Assembly: GCA_030041195.1 (NCBI GenBank) | Contig: JASHOI010000060.1 | Coordinates: 1-14,628 of the forward strand | DNA length: 14,628 bases | Direction of reading: 5' to 3' | Source: Streptosporangiaceae bacterium | Lineage (GTDB): Bacteria; Actinomycetota; Actinomycetes; Streptosporangiales; Streptosporangiaceae | Part shown: piece after piece, positions 6,739 to 12,088 of the stretch | Layout of the letters: each line of letters starts with the position of its first letter | Numbering within the stretch: the stretch's first letter is position 1 | Notes under the pieces: model-generated | Seen by the model: only the letters and a program-made list of their open reading frames with translations | Databases searched by the model: none | What the model was told of the DNA's origin: nothing | Position numbers and translations under genes: made by a program

Positions 6739-7758
6739 CTACCGGTGAAAGATGATCCCCGGTGGCGCGAAGGACGCGGCTTGGCGGCCCTGGGCGTCGA
6801 GGCCAGCGGCCAGGCCGAACGACGCGAAGACCTCGGGATCCTGGAACACCGAATTCCGGCTGATGCCCCCGGCGGTGACCGTGAAGATCTGCACCGTGTG
6901 CAGCTGGTACCCGCCGCCGGCGCGCCGGTAGGCGGCGAACCCAGGCTGGCCGTTGGCGGCGACCGGCTGCAGGCACCAGTCGGTTCCAGCCGCGCCGAAG
7001 ACCCACTCCATGAACAGGCCGTAGTTGTCCGGGCCGGTGAACCAGTTGATCATCGGCGGCATCTCCATGAGCACGTCCTCGGTGAGCAGCCGCTTGAGAC
7101 CGTCGACGTCGGCGCGCTCGAACGCCGTCATGTAGCGATCGACCCAGGCGCGCTGCTCGGCTCCGGAAGGTTCGCTGAGAGGTTCCTCCCGGAGCCCAGC
7201 CTCCTTGACGCGGTTACGCGCCCGCTGCAGCGAGCTGTTCACCGATATGACGGTGGTTCCGAGGATGTCCGCTGCCTCGGACGCGGAGAAGCTGAGCACA
7301 TCACGCAGGATCAGCGCACCGCGCTGACGCGCCGACAGGTGCTGAAGGGCGGCGACGAACGCCAGGCGCAGGCTGCTGCGGCCGATCACGGCTCTCGCCG
7401 GATCGGCCGCAGCCAGCAACGAGTCCGGCAAGGGCTGGAGCCAGGTGGCGTTCTCTCCCGGGACGAGCGGCCCGCGCGGATCCGACGCGGCCACCAGCCC
7501 TGACGGCAGTGGCCGGCGGCCGCGGACCGCCAAGGCGGTCAGGCAGGCGTTCGTCGCGATCCGGTACAGCCAGGTGCGCAGCGAGCTGCGAGTCTCGTCA
7601 TACTGCTCGCGCGCCCGCCACGCCCTCAGGTACGTGTCCTGGACCAGGTCCTCCGCGTCGTGAGCCGAGCCGAGCATCCGGTAGCAGTACGCCAGCAGCT
7701 CCGCCCGGAACGGTTCGACCAGCCGATCGAAGCCCTCTGTCTTCGTCGTCACCCGCAC
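6739..7758 (-). CDS. ECF sigma factor with C-terminal SnoaL/NTF2-like domain (SigG/TIGR02960-like)
   Basis: RNA polymerase sigma factor of 339 residues. Region 2 spans about 10-75 (RMLGSAHDAEDLVQDTYLRAWR, 27-48, then TWLYRIATNACLTAL). Region 4 spans about 129-188, with the helix-turn-helix SASEAADILGTTVISVNSSL (158-177). A SnoaL_2/NTF2-like domain follows from about 203 to 325 (for example FTGPDNYGLFMEWVFG, 240-255). Such C-terminal domains replace a separate anti-sigma factor in related groups and tune activity. The GTG at 7758 lies 3 bases after the stop of the SgcJ-like gene; another in-frame GTG sits at 7752. The pair is therefore one operon. Target promoters are unknown; the neighbouring phosphatase and P450 are candidates only by proximity. 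Confidence 0.92.
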   Translation of the reverse strand: MRVTTKTEGFDRLVEPFRAELLAYCYRMLGSAHDAEDLVQDTYLRAWRAREQYDETRSSLRTWLYRIATNACLTALAVRGRRPLPSGLVAASDPRGPLVPGENATWLQPLPDSLLAAADPARAVIGRSSLRLAFVAALQHLSARQRGALILRDVLSFSASEAADILGTTVISVNSSLQRARNRVKEAGLREEPLSEPSGAEQRAWVDRYMTAFERADVDGLKRLLTEDVLMEMPPMINWFTGPDNYGLFMEWVFGAAGTDWCLQPVAANGQPGFAAYRRAGGGYQLHTVQIFTVTAGGISRNSVFQDPEVFASFGLAAGLDAQGRQAASFAPPGIIFHR

Positions 7759-7761
7759 GCC

Positions 7762-8172
7762 TCACTGCCCGGGCGTCAGCACCGGGCTGTTGTGATAGGC
7801 GGCGATCAGCCACCGGCCGTCCCGCTTCTCAAAGACCCAGGTCGCGTTCACCTTACGCGTGTCCGGAACCTCGGTCTCGCCCGCGAACAGGATGCCGGAT
7901 TCGCTGACGGCGATCGCGGCGTCCCTGCCGACGAAGCGCAGACTGAGCTGCTTGTTGCGCGTCGAGGTGCCCTTGAGCGGCCCCTCGAACGCCAGGGCCA
8001 TGTTCTGGCGGATCACGTCGCGGCTGTCGCGGAGCGAGCCCGTCATGATGGCGGTCGCGTCCGCGGTGTAGTTGGCGACCATGGCGCCGGCATCGCCAGC
8101 CTCCCACGCCTTGTAGGAGTCAACGAGCACGGCCTGGATGGCGGCCTCGTCTGCCGCACGACTGTCTGACAT
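7762..8172 (-). CDS. SnoaL/SgcJ-like (DUF4440-type) NTF2-fold protein
   Basis: A 136-residue single-domain protein of the SgcJ/EcaC, DUF4440-like group. Visible family features are the N-terminal helix AADEAAIQAVLVDSYKAWEAGD (6-27), the core ANYTADATAIMTG, and the C-terminal strands ATWVFEKRDGRWLIAAYHNSPV (110-131). Members range from polyketide-pathway enzymes or chaperones to proteins of unknown role, so no reaction is assigned. The ATG at 8172 has a good ribosome binding site, AGGGAG (8179-8184), 6 bases upstream. The stop is 3 bases from the sigma factor start, so the two are co-translated. Both proteins contain an NTF2-like fold, which hints at a shared ligand or a direct interaction (inference). 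Confidence 0.88.
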   Translation of the reverse strand: MSDSRAADEAAIQAVLVDSYKAWEAGDAGAMVANYTADATAIMTGSLRDSRDVIRQNMALAFEGPLKGTSTRNKQLSLRFVGRDAAIAVSESGILFAGETEVPDTRKVNATWVFEKRDGRWLIAAYHNSPVLTPGQ

Positions 8173-8192
8173 CGGGTTCTCCCTTGAGAGCG

Positions 8193-8216
8193 GTTCGCCG
8201 GGGTATTCCGGCGAAC
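8193..8216. promoter_or_regulatory. Perfect 24-bp palindrome upstream of the SgcJ-like/sigma operon
   Basis: GTTCGCCGG-(6 bases)-CCGGCGAAC has 9 of 9 complementary positions. It lies 20 bases upstream of the ATG and just before the AGGGAG ribosome binding site. It could be a dimeric-repressor operator, or an RNA hairpin beside the ribosome site. Its perfect symmetry in non-coding DNA makes chance less likely. Confidence 0.6.
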
Positions 8217-8224
8217 TCGTCAGT

Positions 8225-8236
8225 ACATACCGGCGG
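8225..8236 (-). promoter_or_regulatory. CCGCCGGTATGT motif shared with the TetR promoter region
   Basis: The minus strand reads CCGCCGGTATGT here, 53 bases upstream of the SgcJ-like start. The TetR gene start carries CCGCTGGTATGT (9719-9730) and the P450/TetR gap also holds TACCGGCGGTA (9682-9692). This may be a common operator half-site, but similar short GC-rich strings also occur in coding DNA. Confidence 0.3.
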
Positions 8237-8333
8237 CGGGGCCGGAACTCATCGCACCGACGGCGGGATCGTCAGGGATTTGCAGCCGAGTCCGGCCGCA
8301 CCCGCGGGAGCCACGCGGCAGCGTCGTCCGGCA

Positions 8334-9620
8334 CTAGGCGGCGGACTGCGAGGCCGTCCGCCTGGCGCGGACGGGAACGCTCTCGAACCCGCGCAGCACC
8401 AGCAGCGAGCGCCGGGCCGGCGGGGCGGCCAGCTCAAGCGCCGGGTACCGCCGGGTCAGCTCCTCGATGGCAATGCGGCCCTCCAGCCGGGCCAGCGAGG
8501 CGCCGAGGCAGTGGTGCAGGCCGAGCGAGAAGGACAGGTGCCGGGCGGGATCCGGCCTGTCGATCCGGAACTCGTCGGGGTCCTCGAAGACCCCCGGGTC
8601 GCGGTTGGCGCCGCCGATGAACACGATGACGGCCCGGCCCGCCGCGATCACGCTGCCGCCGGCCTCGACATCCTCGGTGGCTATCCGGGAGGTCATCTGG
8701 ACCGGGCTGTCGTAGCGGAGCATCTCCTCAATCGCCGCGGGTACCAGGGCCGGATCCTGGCGGAGCCGGTCCCAGCCGTCCGGGTCGCCCAGCAGCGCGA
8801 CCGTGCCGTTGCCGATCAGGTTCACGGTGGTCTCGAACCCGGCGACCAGCAGCAGCAAAGCCGTGCTGACCACCTCCCCCGGACTCAGCCGGTCGCCCTC
8901 CTCCTCGGCCGCGATGAGCGCGGACAGGATGGTGTCGTCGGGATTGGCCCGGCGCTCGCGCACCAGGTCCTGAAGGTAACCGGTCAGCGCCAGTTCCGCG
9001 GCGCGGGTCTGCGCCTGAGCGTTCGCCGCCGTCTGCGGGTCCAGGGTGGCGGCCACGTCATGACCCCAGGCCCGGAACTGCGCCTGATCCTCGGCTGGCA
9101 CGCCGAGCAGATGGCAGATGACCGCGATCGGGAGCGGGAACGCCAGCGCGTCGATCAGGTCGAAGCCGGCCGCCCCGTCCGCGGCGGCCAGCAGCCGGGC
9201 CGTGACCTCGCGGATCCACGGCTCGAGTGCGGCGACGGCCCTCGGGGTGAACGCGCCGGACACCAGACGGCGCAGCCGGGTGTGGTCGGGCGGGTCCATC
9301 GTGAGCAGGTCCGCGGCGGGCAGCCCGGCCCGCGGGTCGTCCGGCGGGTAAGACGGCGGCCGGTAGCCGCGCTGGTGCACCGGCGAGCTGCTGAACCGCC
9401 GGTCCCGCAGGATGCTCGCCACCGTCGCGTGGTCGGCCGCGGCGAACAGGCCGAGCGGGCTGCGCACCACGCCGCGCTGCCGCACCTGCGCGTACAGCGG
9501 GTACGGGTCAGCCTTCGTCGCCGGGAGCATCAGCCGGGCGACCGGATCGCCTCGCCACTGGAACAGCCGCAGCGCGGTTGGCTCGACGACGCGGCTCTTG
9601 ACTCGCTCTCCAAGGCTCAT
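8334..9620 (-). CDS. Cytochrome P450 (bacterial CYP monooxygenase)
   Basis: Soluble haem monooxygenase of 428 residues, a full bacterial length. Hallmarks are the C-helix motif MDPPDHTRLRRLV (108-120), the I-helix oxygen-activation motif AGFETT (260-265), the ExxR pair Glu299/Arg302 in EEMLR, and the haem loop FSLGLHHCLG (364-373) with Cys371 as haem ligand. The second loop residue is Ser instead of the usual Gly, which family members tolerate. The ATG at 9620 is chosen because AAGGGG (9627-9632) lies 6 bases upstream; extensions to 9788 would run through the TetR promoter. It is divergent from the TetR gene, which probably controls it. No ferredoxin or reductase gene is nearby, so redox partners must come from elsewhere. 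The substrate is unknown. Confidence 0.96.
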   Translation of the reverse strand: MSLGERVKSRVVEPTALRLFQWRGDPVARLMLPATKADPYPLYAQVRQRGVVRSPLGLFAAADHATVASILRDRRFSSSPVHQRGYRPPSYPPDDPRAGLPAADLLTMDPPDHTRLRRLVSGAFTPRAVAALEPWIREVTARLLAAADGAAGFDLIDALAFPLPIAVICHLLGVPAEDQAQFRAWGHDVAATLDPQTAANAQAQTRAAELALTGYLQDLVRERRANPDDTILSALIAAEEEGDRLSPGEVVSTALLLLVAGFETTVNLIGNGTVALLGDPDGWDRLRQDPALVPAAIEEMLRYDSPVQMTSRIATEDVEAGGSVIAAGRAVIVFIGGANRDPGVFEDPDEFRIDRPDPARHLSFSLGLHHCLGASLARLEGRIAIEELTRRYPALELAAPPARRSLLVLRGFESVPVRARRTASQSAA

Positions 9621-9626
9621 CCCGCA

Positions 9627-9632
9627 CCCCTT
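9627..9632 (-). promoter_or_regulatory. Ribosome binding site deciding the P450 start
   Basis: AAGGGG on the minus strand, 6 bases before the ATG at 9620, supports this start over longer open-frame extensions. Confidence 0.6.
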
Positions 9633-9681
9633 CGCCGCACAGCCGGCCGGTGGCTTCCAGCCGGCCCGTCGCCGATTCGTG

Positions 9682-9730
9682 TACCGGCGGTATCTGGATT
9701 CTGACGGTACTCTGTATTCCGCTGGTATGT
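9682..9730. promoter_or_regulatory. Candidate TetR operator region between P450 and TetR genes
   Basis: The 106-base divergent gap contains the near-palindrome TACCG-G-CGGTA (9682-9692) and, 26 bases on, the inverted related site CCGCTGGTATGT (9719-9730) that overlaps the TetR start codon. TACTCT (9709-9714) and TATTCC (9715-9720) between them are possible -10 elements. The placement fits a TetR regulator that represses itself and the P450 gene. The sites are seen; function is inferred. Confidence 0.4.
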
Positions 9731-10341
9731 CAATGTGGCAGCATGGGGGCGTGGTCAGGGTGACCAGAGCGGAGTCCAAGGAGCGCACGCGGCAGCGGCT
9801 GCTCGCTGAAGCGCAGCGGCTGTTCCGCGAGCGCGGCTACGCCGCCACGTCGCTGGAGCAGATCGCGGAGGCGGCGGAGGTAACCAAGGGCGCCATCTAC
9901 GGGCACTTCGCCAGCAAGGAAGATCTCCTGCTGACCGCGATCGAAGCAGACCGCGACACCACCCCCGACTACGTGACCATGCTGAACGACCGGTCCCGGC
10001 CGTTGCGCGAGCGCCTGGCAGAGTTCGGCCGCGCCGTCGCCGCGGAAGATCCCGGCGACTCGGCGGAACTGGCGATGTTCCTGGAGTTCTTCGCCGCGCT
10101 GCTGCGTGCCCCGGACGCGCTGCAGCGCTACAGCAGCGCATTCGAGCGACGGCTCCAGGAGATAGCCGACACCGACACCGACGAGCCCGCCCCGGGGGCC
10201 ACGCCCGTCCAGGCCTGGGCCATCGGGCACGCGATGGTGGTCGGCCTGCAGATCTACCAGCGCCTGGCCCCCGGCCTCATCACGCCGGAGGTGTTCGAGC
10301 GCGCGCTCGGGCTGCTGGCCGGCCTCTACCGGGAGCACTGA
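9727..10341 (+). CDS. TetR-family transcriptional regulator
   Basis: DNA-binding repressor of 204 residues. The N-terminal helix-turn-helix is clear: TRQRLLAEAQRLFRERGYAA (21-40) and TSLEQIAEAAEVTKGAIYGH (41-60), ending in FASKEDLL. The remaining 135 residues are helical and form the ligand-binding and dimer domain. Start choice is uncertain. The ATG at 9727 has no ribosome binding site and overlaps a putative operator. GTG codons at 9751 and 9760 are in frame, and the latter lies 10 bases after a GGGGG run and would begin right before the conserved domain. Divergence from the P450 gene suggests local control of it. The inducer is unknown. Confidence 0.93.
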   Translation: MSMWQHGGVVRVTRAESKERTRQRLLAEAQRLFRERGYAATSLEQIAEAAEVTKGAIYGHFASKEDLLLTAIEADRDTTPDYVTMLNDRSRPLRERLAEFGRAVAAEDPGDSAELAMFLEFFAALLRAPDALQRYSSAFERRLQEIADTDTDEPAPGATPVQAWAIGHAMVVGLQIYQRLAPGLITPEVFERALGLLAGLYREH

Positions 10342-10353
10342 ACCCTGCCGAGC

Positions 10354-10599
10354 TCATGATCCGTTGAACGGTCCCTGCCCGCGCGGCCCGCCGCCGCGGC
10401 GCGAGCGCCGAAACAGAAATCCGAGTGCAACTACCAGGACCGGGCCGAAGATGTAGTACCACGGAGCCGTGGAGTGAACGGTGCCAGCGGCCGCCAGCCA
10501 GGCCAGGCCAGACCAGCCAGCCGTCGTCATCGACGCGGATTTCCCGGACCTGCCAGGGCCCATGGCCGTATTCCGAAACTCACCGACCTCGTCATCCAT
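10354..10599 (-). CDS. Small membrane protein of unknown function
   Basis: An 81-residue product not assigned to any family. The N-terminal 25 residues are polar. A weakly hydrophobic stretch (WSGLAWLAAAGTV, 28-40) precedes a convincing membrane segment (WYYIFGPVLVVALGFLF, about 46-62) and a basic Arg/Gly-rich tail (RRSRRGGGPRGQG), which should remain cytoplasmic. The best argument that it is real is the promoter: TTGACA, 18 bases, TACCGT, then 6 bases to the ATG at 10599, with no ribosome binding site, as expected for a leaderless gene. Longer starts up to 10701 would run through that promoter. The gene converges with the TetR gene, the stops being 12 bases apart. Confidence 0.6.
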   Translation of the reverse strand: MDDEVGEFRNTAMGPGRSGKSASMTTAGWSGLAWLAAAGTVHSTAPWYYIFGPVLVVALGFLFRRSRRGGGPRGQGPFNGS

Positions 10600-10605
10600 G
10601 ACGCC

Positions 10606-10635
10606 ACGGTACTTACAACGATGATCAAGTGTCAA
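10606..10635 (-). promoter_or_regulatory. Consensus-like promoter of the small membrane protein gene
   Basis: On the minus strand TTGACA (10635-10630) and TACCGT (10611-10606) are separated by 18 bases, and the ATG follows 6 bases later. This is the strongest -35/-10 pair in the window and predicts a leaderless transcript. Confidence 0.65.
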
Positions 10636-10647
10636 ATTATGCTTGAC
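10631..10647. promoter_or_regulatory. Inverted repeat over the -35 element
   Basis: GTCAA-ATTATGC-TTGAC has perfect 5-bp arms in a locally AT-rich stretch and includes most of the TTGACA -35 box. A second, wider set of arms, TCAAG/CTTGA, spans 10625-10646. It could be a repressor operator for the small membrane protein gene. The regulator is not identified. Confidence 0.45.
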
Positions 10648-10735
10648 GTCGCTATCGTTGCTGGCCCGTCCAATTCTCGCGGTGATCCGGTAACTCCCCA
10701 TCTTTTTCGTGCGCGCGTTAACCTAAAATCGTGCT

Positions 10736-10748
10736 GTGCCGAAGGCAC
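10736..10748 (-). terminator. Weak hairpin downstream of the coiled-coil gene
   Basis: GTGCC-TTC-GGCAC on the minus strand, a 5-bp stem with a 3-base loop, lies 58 bases past the coiled-coil stop. It is followed by AGCACGATTTTA, only a poor T-rich tail. A possible but weak terminator. Confidence 0.3.
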
Positions 10749-10806
10749 GGAAAAGCCCGAGGGTCCAGTGCAGGCTTACAGCGATGTGATGCCGGGGGCG
10801 TGCCAG

Positions 10807-11208
10807 TCAGGCGCCCGGATCGAGGCGGGCAAGGATTCTGCCGTGCTCGGCGAGAGTCTGCTGCACCGTCCGCAGATCATCCTGTGCTGATCGTTGTGTT
10901 TCCCGCATCGACCGCATGTCTTCCTGCATCGACTGCTGGGTTTCCTGCATCGACTCCAGGGTGACCATGATCGCGCCCAGTGCCTGGCCGTGCTCGAGCA
11001 ACGTGCGGCCCTGTTCTATCTGGGTGTCGCGAAGCGCCTGCAGGACATGGCGCTGTGCGCCGAATGCCTGTTTGAGGTCGGCCACGTCCCGGTCCACCAT
11101 CGCGAAAAGGTCCGCGGCACGGCGGCTCTCAGCCTGGCCTTCGGTGAGCACATTCACCTGTGCTTCGAGCGCGTCCAGCCGCTGGCGGATCTCGTCCAGC
11201 TCGCTCAC
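10807..11208 (-). CDS. Coiled-coil protein of unknown function with heptad repeats
   Basis: A 133-residue, almost wholly helical and highly charged protein without signal peptide, membrane segment or enzyme motif. Heptad spacing is visible from the start (LDEIRQRLDALEAQVNVL, 4-21) and is most regular in the second half, where five heptads run LESMQET, QQSMQED, MRSMRET, QRSAQDD, LRTVQQT (about 84-118). The DNA under the first three is also repeated. The GTG at 11208 has a GGAGG ribosome binding site 4 bases upstream. The gene is divergent from the ECF sigma operon across 113 bases. It probably oligomerises as a coiled coil; any scaffold or partner-binding role is a guess. Confidence 0.8.
   Translation of the reverse strand: MSELDEIRQRLDALEAQVNVLTEGQAESRRAADLFAMVDRDVADLKQAFGAQRHVLQALRDTQIEQGRTLLEHGQALGAIMVTLESMQETQQSMQEDMRSMRETQRSAQDDLRTVQQTLAEHGRILARLDPGA
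10900..10962 (-). repeat. Three 21-bp tandem units inside the coiled-coil gene
   Basis: On the plus strand units begin at 10900, 10921 and 10942. The last two share TTCCTGCATCGACT exactly, and the first differs at two of these positions. A 21-bp unit equals one 7-residue heptad, so copy-number change would keep both frame and coiled-coil register. Confidence 0.75.
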
Positions 11209-11211
11209 ACG

Positions 11212-11318
11212 ACCTCCAAGCCGCTCGTGCGTCAGAAGCCAGAATAGGCGTGCACCGCGCCGTGTGGCGCGGACCCGGCGAACGCTTGCGTGGCTTCCTG
11301 GAATAACAGGTTGGAGGT
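11212..11318. promoter_or_regulatory. Divergent control region with mirrored ribosome sites and a hairpin
   Basis: The two divergent genes have the same 8-base ribosome-site context: ACCTCCAA at 11212-11219 for the minus gene and TTGGAGGT at 11311-11318 for the plus gene. Between them CCGCGCC-GTGT-GGCGCGG (11255-11272) is a perfect 7-bp inverted repeat. TATTCT (minus, 11246-11241) is a possible -10 for the coiled-coil gene. The centred repeat could let one regulator control both directions. Confidence 0.45.
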
Positions 11319-11321
11319 GAC

Positions 11322-11876
11322 GTGGATACCGACGACGGCACGCTGATCGAGCGGTCCGTGCGGGGCCGCCCCGACGCGTTCGTCCAGGTTGTCCACCGTC
11401 ACGAGGCCGCCGTTCACGCGTTCCTCGCCCGCCGGGCCGGGCGCCAGGCCGCGGATGACCTGCTCGGCGACGTGTGGGTCCGGGCGTTCGCGGCGCGCGG
11501 CGGCTATGACCCCGGGCGCGCCGACGCGCGGCCCTGGCTGTACGGGATCGCCCGCAACGTGCTGCGCGCGCACTGGAGGACCCGGCCGGGCCGGGGCGGC
11601 GCGCCAGCCGAGGTGCCGGCCGACCCGTGGGACGACGTCGTGGACCGCCTGGATTCCGCCGTTCAGGTGCGGGCTCTGGTTGCGGCGCTGCGTGCCCTTC
11701 CGGTGCCAGAACGCGACGTGCTGCTGCTTGTGGCGTGGGAGCAGCTGACTCCGGCGGAGGCGGCGGAGGTGCTCGGCGTTCCGCAGGGGACGGTCCGCAG
11801 CCGGCTGCACCGGGCCCGGGCCGCGTTGCGCCCGCTGCTGGCCAGCCCCCCGGAAAGCGCTGCGGAGACGAGGTGA
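11322..11876 (+). CDS. ECF-type RNA polymerase sigma factor
   Basis: Sigma factor of 184 residues with the minimal ECF layout. Region 2 covers about 18-85 (DDLLGDVWVRAFAARGGY, 45-62, and PWLYGIARNVLRAHWR, 71-86). Region 4 covers about 115-172 (LPVPERDVLLLVAWEQLTPA, 126-145, and the recognition helix GVPQGTVRSRLHRARAALR, 152-170). The GTG at 11322 has GGAGG 4 bases upstream. Its stop overlaps the next start by 4 bp (GTGA), and the product of that gene sits where an anti-sigma factor is usually encoded. The MFS exporter gene is the third in the operon and may be part of the regulated output. The signal and target promoters are unknown. Confidence 0.93.
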   Translation: MDTDDGTLIERSVRGRPDAFVQVVHRHEAAVHAFLARRAGRQAADDLLGDVWVRAFAARGGYDPGRADARPWLYGIARNVLRAHWRTRPGRGGAPAEVPADPWDDVVDRLDSAVQVRALVAALRALPVPERDVLLLVAWEQLTPAEAAEVLGVPQGTVRSRLHRARAALRPLLASPPESAAETR

Positions 11877-12088
11877 CCGAGGACATGGCGCAGCCCGAGA
11901 ATGAAGAGCTGCTCCGCGCGCTCGGGCGGGTCGAGCCGCCGCGCCCGGCCGTGCTCGAGGCGGCCCGCGAGGCGCTGTGGCCGGCCGTGGCCGGGGAGAT
12001 GCTCGGCACGGCTCCCCCGGGCGGCGCGAGGCGGGCCCGGGCGGAGGGCCCGGCCGAGTCCGGCCACCAGGCCCAGCCGGGGTCTTGA
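11873..12088 (+). CDS. Small protein of unknown function between sigma factor and exporter
   Basis: A 71-residue product with no recognised domain. The first 45 residues look helical and acidic (ENEELLRALGRVEPPRPAVL, 9-28, then EAAREALWPAVAGEMLG); the remainder is low-complexity Gly/Ala/Arg/Pro. It has no membrane segment and no zinc-binding His/Cys motif, so it is not a standard ZAS or RskA-like anti-sigma factor. Evidence that it is real is positional: its GTG overlaps the sigma stop and its TGA overlaps the exporter TTG, each by 4 bp. It might modulate the sigma factor or simply couple translation. In-frame ATG at 11885 is an alternative start. Confidence 0.7.
   Translation: MTEDMAQPENEELLRALGRVEPPRPAVLEAAREALWPAVAGEMLGTAPPGGARRARAEGPAESGHQAQPGS

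Noticed and set aside
8184..9704. Open frame of 506 residues on the plus strand
   Set aside because: It is antisense to the P450 gene, which has all P450 motifs; the translated product is Arg/Gly/Gln-rich without any domain.
10362..10372. CCGTT-G-AACGG palindrome near the TetR and membrane-protein stops
   Set aside because: A one-base centre cannot form a hairpin loop with these arms intact, and the sequence lies in codons of the small membrane protein gene; probably chance.
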